A stretch of 64,000 bases of DNA from NCBI GenBank assembly GCA_024516035.1, contig CM044961.1, forward strand, positions 6,445,515 to 6,509,514. The letters are read 5' to 3'. The translations under genes and the position numbers were made by a program. How positions within the stretch are numbered: the stretch's first letter is position 1; each line of letters opens with the position of its first letter. Under the pieces are notes generated by a model. The model was not told where the DNA came from. It saw nothing but the letters and a program-made list of their open reading frames with translations, and did no database searches. Positions 55,673 through 64,000 of this stretch are shown here, piece after piece. This DNA is from Bactericera cockerelli. Taxonomy: Eukaryota > Arthropoda > Insecta > Hemiptera > Triozidae.

Positions 55673-55882
55673 ATGAGTGACTCGCCCGCCTTGTGCAGGT
55701 GCTATATAAAAAACTTAGAACCCACAGAGACCAGATTAGGCCACCGCTTGGTCTACCTTGTTGAATCAGACCGAATTGAAGGACAGTTCGAGAAAGTTAT
55801 CGTGATCAAAGCTAACAAGGATTTGAAAGTTCTCAATCTTCTAGTTCGCGGAATATGGAAGAAACTTTCACTCAGAATATGA
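55673..55882 (+). other. Short open frame of unknown status
   Basis: Seventy codons of balanced composition (SDSPALCRCYIKNLEPTETR, LVYLVESDRIEGQFEKVIV, KANKDLKVLNLLVRGIWKK) and then a stop, in otherwise AT-rich DNA. TTGTGCAG at about 55698 could be an acceptor. I recognise no domain. It could be a lone exon, a worn retrotransposon piece or chance. Confidence 0.2.
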
Positions 55883-56103
55883 TTCGGTATTTCTGTGATG
55901 TTAGTCACTAAATTTGTACCCACGGTTAGTACCTTGCACTTATTTTGTACTGGAATACCTAAAATCAGTATAAACAGAAATCAGTATAAACAGAAAAGTG
56001 AGAATAAGTCTCATCATACAATTACAGCGTGGTAATGCTGCAAGTATAATGGCAGCATTACCAGCAGGAGAAAAAATGGATGCCATTTACTACCTAATGT
56101 TAT

Positions 56104-56258
56104 GTTATCATATTAATTTGTGTTAATCACTTTTGTGATATCACAACTACTCAAACGCCCTTGGATAAATCTACGCTGAAACCGGGATTTGAACCACCGA
56201 CCTCTAGGTTACAAGTCCGCCGACTTATCGACCAAGCTACTGACGTCGCGTCGGTCCG
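56104..56258 (-). mobile_element. tRNA-headed SINE, family C
   Basis: Minus strand: GACGTCAGTAGCTTGGTCGA, CGGCGGACTTGTAACCTAGA, GGTCGGTGGTTCAAATCCCG, TTTGAGTAGTTGTGATATCA. Confidence 0.75.
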
Positions 56259-59200
56259 CTAGTCAATACTTACTGGTACAATTCTGTACTGCGATGGTAA
56301 AATTTGGTACTTACTTTTCACGCTAATTTACTAGTTTTAACTGATATTTCAATTTTCCAGGGAACCTCTTCAGGGTTATAAAAGACTATGGTCAGAAGTT
56401 TTATCTAATGGTACAAAGAACAGCTAAGATGACATTCAAAAGCCATTAATATGATGTATTTTTTCCTAGTAAGAAGAAGATACCATTTCAATATTCTAAA
56501 TACCCTAATAAATCTACTATCCTCAATAACTTATTCTAAATATCAAGAAATGAGTTTGCTTGAACAAAAACAGTGGTAAAACAATCATAAAAAGAAAAAA
56601 AACAAGAACACAGAATCAGGTTTCCAATCATGTTCCATTAAAAACCGATCGTCTCAGATTAAAAAGTAGAAATTAATATAAACATTAGAAATCCACCGTG
56701 AGACGGTTCTCAATCAATCGCGCTTCAAGTCTTCATTAAAAAAATCTGAAGACGTGAGATGTTTACTAAATAATAAAATAAGGTAATAAAAAATCCAGTT
56801 ATGAGCATCGAACGGTACAGCCTCCGGGTAGAGTGACCGGTAGGTTGGGCACAAAAATGAAAGTTACCACCGCCACACAAGTGACAAGTGAAAGTTATGA
56901 CCGGACCGAGAAACCGGACACTCTTTTTGAAACACTAAAAAAAACCTAGACAAGTATTTCCAAGAAGGAGTAGGAAGAAACTAAAACAAACTGGTTTCAC
57001 AAAAAATTAAAAAAGAAACTTCAAGATACTGGATATTGAACAAAAATATTAACGAAAATAATAAATTTTAAAATTAATAAAAATAAAAAAGATTGTCTAA
57101 GTCGGTCACCGTCTCGAAAGTCACTTTTACTTTTACCGAAAATCAATCAAAATCGAAACAACGAACTGTTCCTCTGATATGACTACACGGTTTGTACTGG
57201 CTGGGCTGAGGTATCTGCCCATAGACCATGGGGAAGTGAATGATGAAAGCAATGTTGGAAGTACTTTCTCTTCGATGATCATGTAATCGGATGCATCTGG
57301 AGTGTGGGAGAAAGATTGGATCGGCTGGGAGAACGCGGAGAAGGAGATTGAAGGACAGAGTGGCTGGCAGAAGGTCAAAACGGTCGAGGAGTGTACACCA
57401 CTTGGAGAAAGACAGACGCCTTAGCAATCCCTTCCAACCTTTTAAGTAGATTGATGAAAAGAGTAAGGACAAACGACGGGCATGTCTATCGAAGTCAGCT
57501 CAAAGGATCATTGTCAAAGAATATTTAAATTCAAATGCAAGGAAATGGATGCACAAAGATAAAGCATCTGAGAGAGTGATGACACGAGATATATCAGAAT
57601 AGAGAAGAAGGAAGAAAGAGTGAGAGAGAAAGAGATAGAGTGAAATAAGAGAGATGAATAGAGAGAGAGAGAGGGCCATAGTGATGGAGTGTTAACGTAA
57701 AGCGTGTGTGAAAGAGAAATTAAATTTCTCGGTAAAGTTTGACGACACACGTCAAACGACAAAATTGACTCATAAAATGAATATACTGTGTCTCCATAGT
57801 TCGAGAATTTTGTACCCTAAGTCCCTTGGTGGGTTCTGTCAGTTCGGTGTCTGGTATCAAAAACGCGGAGGATTTTCTGTTTAGAAGCGAACATTTGAGA
57901 AATTCTATGTCATGTCCGAATTTAAAAGTACCTTTGAGGAAATCGAGGGCTGAGGAAATGTTTTAACTACCAATATACGACGGTACCTATAAGCATTGGA
58001 CTGAGAAACAGAGGACTTTTATACCATTTATTACTCCAGAAACCAAATATTCCATTGGTATGGTTTTAGCGTTTCACAAGTAGTACAATTTGGTTGTTCT
58101 CTACACTCAATTTTTTACAAAGAATGGTAAAACCTAGGAATTTTCCATTGATAATTTGTACATAGCATGTTAAGAAATCACACCAGAGTTCAAGTCTCCT
58201 GACCACCCGGTATACAGCTCTGTGTCTTAAGATAATTACCAATCTCAGATAAAACCAGATTCGTTCACAACCAAACAACTTTCTCCAATGAGTCTGTGAA
58301 ACCATACATGACAATATACTGCTCTAAAGGTGGATTCTGGATTCCATCAAAGAATCAATATTGAACAACACTGAAGAATGTCATTGTATTATATCCAAAA
58401 TTCTAAAACATAACTTAGTGTAGAAATTTCAACTCATTGATCAAAGTGAGAACAATTCAAAGGGTTATTTAACTATCAAAATCTGATAACTGAATCACCA
58501 AATTTAACAATGAAGCAATAAATCCATCACTCTTTTGTTTCCTTTAAAGTCTTTTTGTATTCGCCTTGTATATAATTATTATAATTACACCTAATAAAAG
58601 AAGATCACTTATAATGTTATACTAACCACAAAATAAATAAATAAAATGAAAGATTAATGAAAAGTAGTTTACATCTTGTATATTTCACAAGGTTCAGGTT
58701 TTGCTGAACATGATTTTCTGAAATTGTTTACTAGTTTATTTCCACCACTAAACTTATTGGAATGACATTCTTGAAGATAGTAATAAATTATATTTTAGAT
58801 AAATTATAGATTGATACAACCTGCTATCTACTGATATGCGTAAATTTAGAGTCTTTAAAATCATCTTCTTCTTGTATGGATTTTTTGGGGATTTTAACGT
58901 CGCTTTCAACTACATGGTTATATATGACGACGGGACATATGGATTCTGGTACCATAGGCATGTAAGTTTACATTGCACACTTCCAATATTCTCAAATATA
59001 CCTGGTAAAATGTTGAGTATTTTCCCAAAAACAACATAAGTGCCAAAACCAAACAACCTCAACTATGAGAAAGAAATTGCACAATGCCGACCTCAAGCGG
59101 GTTTAGGAAAGGGCAAAGCGAAAGAACAAGACGATATAAGACTGATAGATTTTTTGTGTAACAAAAGACTACTGGCTTTTCTTTACAAAGTAAAACATAA

Positions 59201-60915
59201 GAGAGTCAATTCTCCTTCAAAAGTCAGGGTGACAAGGAAATTGGCAATATTACTATATTGAATGCCTAACCTATGCCTCACCTATTGAAAAGTTAAAATT
59301 TCGATTGACTTTCCCCAGTTTTTTATTACAAAAGCCTTCTAAAGATCCTTAACAATGGATGAGCTTCAAAGAAGAGTAGGAAACCTGAGAGTGTACCTAA
59401 CTTTTATCTTTCATGTAATAAATATAATGAAATATAGTTGCCTATTTATGTAGGTAATGTATGCTATTCCTAACAGATATATCTACATCATCTCTTCTTT
59501 TTTATCCATCTCAGTTCATGCCTTGTCAGCTGAAAATAAAAGCTATTGTATCCTGGGATAAATGCGGTGAGAGATTGGTTACCTCATGTGGAAGATGAAA
59601 CAGCTTCATTTTAATATCTCTTTTATGGCGGGGATACTTTGAGCGTCTGCTTTTCCATCCGATATTCTCTTTCTCTTTTTTATAGGAGCTTTTTTACTAT
59701 CACTTCGGAAACGGTGACGTTTTTATTAAAAATCCCTGTCAATCCGCGTCACCTTTCTATTCTTTATGCCTTTCCATCTTAAGATTGGTGCTTTCAAATT
59801 TTCTTTACATAGTCAATTTTATAACTTTATTTATTTTATTATTTGCATGAATAATGTTTAGTTTGTAGGATGAATAATGTTTAATTTTATAATGATCTTT
59901 AGGAGACAGATAAAATGATCTTAAAACTTCTCCATCAAAAAAGAGAAAAATGATAATACAACAACAAGTTAGAGGTACAACTCGGCTGTATCCACTATTA
60001 GAAGTTTCGGTTTCAGATTTGACAACTTTGCTATGTATTGTACTGGAGAAGTCTAAACATAAATTTCCATCTTGGGTTGGGTATTGTGAACATCTCTTGA
60101 GATGTACGAACAATATGATTGAGTAACTGTCAGAGATGTGTTTGGACAAAATTCAACATATATTTTCACCTAAGGGCATACTTTCGGATGTATGCGTGCC
60201 TACCTACTTCATGGAATGTATTTTAAGGTTTTACACCTCAAGTGTGTTGGTAACCAGGCAAACAGAAAGAGACAGACTGGGGTCATTCAACCTGCTGAGA
60301 TATGAATGAAAAGAAAATGATTATAGATACTATACTCTGCTTTACATGTAAAGCTGTGGAATTATTACTTTGAGATATAGAAATTTTGAACTATCGTAGA
60401 AATTTTGAACTACTGTAGATAGTCTAGATTAGCTGTGTGCATGATTTTTTCTGGTCATGGAAGAAATGCTTTTGCAGCAATGAGTGCCGGATTTGAGCTA
60501 GTAGACATTTCAGCATGCAAGAAAGTTCTATCTTATCCATTGTAATCTAATTTCAAGCTCCCTCCATATGCCATACTTTACTATTTACCTAATGTGACAA
60601 GCTGAGTTCTAAGTTCCCTGAGTAAATTGTATTCTTCAATTATCTCCAAGTTAATTGTAAGTTTATTAAATTCCTGTACAACCCTTTCCTACACACATTT
60701 ATGTTTGATACATGCAGCTTTATGTTGAAAGTTCACTATCAAGTTCTATGTAGATCGCAATAATACTCTTAAGATGTACTATATTATTATAAAGAAGTTC
60801 ATATTCCATGAAGTTCAATATACATAATTTTATTAAATGAGAATGAACATTCAAATACACATGGATACAATGTAATTGTTCATGGGAAAGATGGTTGGTT
60901 GTACTTTGTACTATG
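56259..60915. other. AT-rich region without recognised genes
   Basis: Moderately GC-richer patches at 56810-56935 (GAGTGACCGGTAGGTTGGGC) and 57170-57440 do not give a convincing exon; the latter has three overlapping open frames and may be a worn LINE end. GA-rich at 57595-57680. A SINE tail (TTTTAACGTCGCTTTCAACT) at 58890 and a family C 3' domain (CAACCTCAACTATGAG) at 59050 are present. Confidence 0.4.
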
Positions 60916-60919
60916 TGGA

Positions 60920-61078
60920 GGAGTAGTCACCGTGGCAGAGTGAGTTAGCGCGCTAGGCATTGCACGCACGGTGACCTGGGTTCGATCCCGGGCGGGGCAG
61001 GATTTTTTCTGCTCTGTACTTGGGTGTTCGGGGTCCACTCATACCTAGTGAGGAAAAACTCATACCCAGTTTATATCT
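60920..61078 (+). mobile_element. tRNA-headed SINE, family D
   Basis: GTCACCGTGGCAGAGTGAGT, TAGCGCGCTAGGCATTGCAC, GACCTGGGTTCGATCCCGGG, then TACTTGGGTGTTCGGGGTCC. The head has A- and B-box-like blocks; the body matches 7345-7476 in reverse. Confidence 0.8.
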
Positions 61079-61787
61079 GTCTAGACTTATAAGTAGAACT
61101 TTTAGGTCATTATCAATTGTATCTATTTTTTTATTTATATGTTTTAATAAAATCATAGTTAAATTGTATTACGCAAATCTAATTTTCTCACAAAGTCCTT
61201 TTTCATGTTAGACCAGAAATATTTCTGGTCCAATTCCTCTCTATTCTTCTTTGTTAAAGAGGAATTGGTATTATTAGATTCTCCTACAAATGGAGCAACA
61301 AGAATAGAATATACATATCATTTTTGAAAATTTTCTGATAGATTTCATGTAGGTAACTATTATACAGCAGAACTGTAATGTATGACGTATGACAATGACC
61401 ACAGAAGTTGACATGCACTACTATAATCTAATCTCTCCGCTTCAGTTATTATAATTATATTATTACTATAATCTATAAAAGATAGATAGACAGATTATCA
61501 AGTTCTCAATCATTACCTACTTGATGGACCGCTTCAAGGAACCTCACTTTACCAACTCCCTATTCAGAACAGCTATTCATTAAAGAATCCGGTAGAGGTA
61601 CGGTTATGTTTGGTTTGTTTGGTATTCAATTAACATGGTCAACAGCCACACATATACTAATGCCTGACCTAGTGATGGTATCGTTTTTCTTAGCTTGGTA
61701 GCTTCTATGTGGATGTCTATAGCTCCTATCATGCCAGTAATGTTCTTGAACCTTTCTATGGAGTAGAGTATCATTTATAGCCCGTTC

Positions 61788-61948
61788 AGGAAACACTCTC
61801 TCTACTCTCAAAATCTCCAAATCTCCCTTTCAAATGTCACACAACGCACTCTGTTTGTTTAATTTGAACGCAATAACCAATCAGCGTGCGTTATGTGACG
61901 GTTGAAACGGAGATTCGGCGATTTTGAGAGTGTGGAAAGTGTTTCCAA
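61788..61948. mobile_element. Foldback MITE, most complete copy
   Basis: Left arm GGAAACACTCTCTCTACTCT, CAAAATCTCCAAATCTCCCT, GTCACACAACGCACTCTG; right arm GCGTGCGTTATGTGACGGTT, GAAACGGAGATTCGGCGATT, TTGAGAGTG...GTGTTTCC. The short loop has AACCAATCAG. Family copies at 21470 and 23160. Confidence 0.85.
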
Positions 61949-62129
61949 GATGGGCTACTGTTCTACATAGAAGGTAAAACGAAAATACTCGTCGTGAAAT
62001 CGACGACAGCATAAAAATTAAAATAATATAAAAAGCAATACCGAAAAAGAAAAAAGGAGACAGTTATAATAGTCCTCCTTTTAAACTATATGTAAAATTG
62101 CTTTTTTTATTACTTTTGTAAAAGATGAG

Positions 62130-62255
62130 TGTTTCACAGCCTTTTTTATTTCGTAGCCATGACACAGGAGCTACTGTAGACGCTTGTGGTCTTTGTTGTA
62201 GCCTACCCATCCCCTAGTATGCCTCCTCTCTGATGGGCGAGAAGTGAGTACAATA
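62130..62255 (+). repeat. Dispersed repeat, copy of the 30262 family
   Basis: TTTCGTAGCCATG, GACGCTTGTGGTCTTTGTTG and ATGCCTCCTCTCTGATGGGC. Confidence 0.65.
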
Positions 62256-63054
62256 CTTCCCATTTAGGTACTGGGTCAGTTCGCAATTCATTCACTTACT
62301 ATTCGCAATTCATCTTGGTTATCAAGACAGCCTCTGAATAATAGAGTAGACTCTGAAAAATAAACGGCTGTCGAAAAGAACGTAAAGAGGGCAATAAAAA
62401 CAGACCAAGGTGATGTAGAAGGTTTGGGAAGAGGTTTTGGAAAAGGTTTGGAAAGTGCAAAACCATTAGAAAAGGTAATATTCCCAAATACCCAGTGGAT
62501 ACATTTTCAGCACATTCAAAGTTGAGCAGGCACGGACTTAGAGTAAAAGTATTGAAGTTTAAAAGAAAATGAAGAGTATTATTATTATTATTATTATTCT
62601 TATATTTTATTTTTAATAATGAGGATATGTACATACGGATAGTGATAACGGAATTTTTAATCTATAAATCCAAGACAAGGCGAAGTAGAAGATACCATTG
62701 AAAGTACTAGGCATTTTAATTCACAATTCTTTAGTCATTAAAAAAAATCTCCTCTAACGATTTCCCACTGGGCAGTGGTACCCAGAATAGATGTACGGAT
62801 CCCCCGTTGAATAGTGAGGGAAAACCATTCTTTTAGGTACATTTTTGCCTTTACATAGTTGTTTCAACTCCTTTCCCTTGCTATTCAATTACGCATTTAG
62901 TAGGAAATGTTTTTTTCTTAATTAAGGTATGAAGTTTTTTTTTTTTTTAAATTATTTTACCAAACAGATTATTGGTACAACTCCATTGTAAAATGTTTCC
63001 AAATCCAGTCTGTTTCGTTAATTCTAAAGAAATTTTCCCAGTTTAGACATTATT

Positions 63055-63605
63055 AAGAGAAGGGAATCATCAGAAAAAGAATGAGGAAAGAGAAAAGGAA
63101 GATAGTAAAGAATTGATGGTGAAGAAACAAAAGGAAGAGAGTTGAAAAATTGAAGAGAATAGCTGGAGGGGGGAGCAAAGGAGGGGAAAGGGGAAATAAA
63201 GGGAGGAAGGGGAAAAATAATGAAAAGAAGAGAAATAATGAAAATACTGGATGGAGGGGAGACAAAAGAAAGAGAAGTGAATGTTTGAAGAGAATAGCTG
63301 AAGAGGAAGAATAGGAGAGTAAAGGGGAATTTAAGGAAGATAGGGAAAAAATTTGGAAGAGAAGAGAAAGATTGAAGAGAACAGCTGGAAAGGAGAGAAT
63401 AGGAGAGGAAAGAGGAATTTAAGGGAGGAAGGGGAAAAAGATGGAAACGAAGAAAATATATGGAAGATGGTGGGGAGGGGGAATAGCAAGAAGAATAGAA
63501 GAGAGTGAAGAGATATAATGGGAGGGAGGGGAAATACAGGAAGAAAAGAAGAAAGGGAGGGGGTAGGAAGAGAGAATGGATGAGAAAAAGAAATACAAAC
63601 ATTTC
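63055..63605. repeat. GA-rich minisatellite
   Basis: Repeated AGAGAATAGCTGGA.GGG, GGGGAAAAATAATGAAAAG and related words, in units of ~90-120 bp. The 196-codon minus-strand frame is a composition artefact. DNA from 61950 to 63050 shows no exon. Confidence 0.75.
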
Positions 63606-63814
63606 ACCAGTCAATATTACGAACTTGTATTGACCCCTGCTGAGATGTACTAGGATGGAAAATCCCCCCTGGAAGCTCCTTTTGACCTTTTATGTTTATA
63701 ATACATACATTCTATTTATATATTATTTAAAATATATATATTTTATTTATTGTAAGTATTATTATCTTTCATGTTACAAACTCTCATTTTCACGTCAGCC
63801 CTTTTCAGTGGATA

Positions 63815-63935
63815 CTTTCTCTCCCCTTTCTTAGTCTCTTTCTCTCTGTCACTCTCTATTTCTCGTACTATCCTTCTCTATTTCTCTCTCTATCCCTCTC
63901 TCTTTCTCTCTGTTCCTCTCTATTTCTCTATGTAA
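63815..63935. repeat. (CT)-rich tract
   Basis: TCTCTTTCTCTCTGT-type repeats close to the right end, complementary in bias to the GA tract before it. Confidence 0.8.
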
Positions 63936-64000
63936 TGCTGAAAAGTAAAATGTATGGACTTGTTATTTTTATGCCAAATCATGAAAACTTTGCAAATTTA

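Noticed and set aside
57133..57472. Overlapping minus-strand frames, possible retrotransposon coding remnant
   Set aside because: I could not recognise reverse transcriptase or endonuclease motifs in any frame, so it was not called as a LINE.
60916..61000. Possible tRNA gene
   Set aside because: A- and B-box-like blocks are present but the acceptor arms do not pair, and the same body occurs with a second copy at 7345, as expected for a SINE.
63024..63614. 196-codon minus-strand frame resembling a membrane protein
   Set aside because: Complement of a GA-rich minisatellite; the Phe/Leu/Ser bias is compositional.

Overview
The window is a piece of a repeat-rich, AT-rich animal genome, most likely an insect. 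The reasons are short GC-rich exons with GT/AG boundaries in AT-rich DNA, many tRNA-headed and 5S-rRNA-headed SINEs, foldback DNA elements, and a C-terminal Lethal(2) giant larvae (Lgl) domain. The order cannot be fixed from sequence alone; a hemipteran is only a guess. Most long open frames are low-complexity or transposon shadows. The real genes are chains of short exons, which I joined by checking splice phase.

Left part, + strand, 1142-7670: the last five coding exons of an l(2)gl / LLGL homologue; the rest lies left of the window. All four junctions agree in phase. The penultimate exon can either read through to a nearby stop or splice to a short terminal exon, giving two C-termini.

Middle, - strand, 49651 down to 13675: one gene of eight coding exons. 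It has a signal peptide, a poly-Asp/Glu region encoded by (GAT)n, a Lys/Arg-rich linker and a well-structured C-terminal domain, mostly joined by phase-0 introns. I recognise it as a conserved secreted type but cannot name it. Its ~20 kb second intron (29138-49254) holds nested SINEs, a TTAA-bounded MITE with palindromes, a long Y-to-R strand switch and minisatellites. The two genes are convergent, with about 6 kb of repeats between their ends.

Right part, 49.7-64 kb: one probable first coding exon of another gene (- strand, 53598-53786), transposons and low-complexity DNA.

The most unusual structure is that at least five exon boundaries in the two genes are themselves tandemly multiplied. 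The unit spans exon edge, splice site and flanking intron, and the intron is then filled with decoy acceptors (536-1141, 13900-14460) or decoy donors (2403-2691, 15520-16208, 20666-21189). A second notable point is that a 5S-rRNA-headed SINE and a tRNA-headed SINE share the same central domain.
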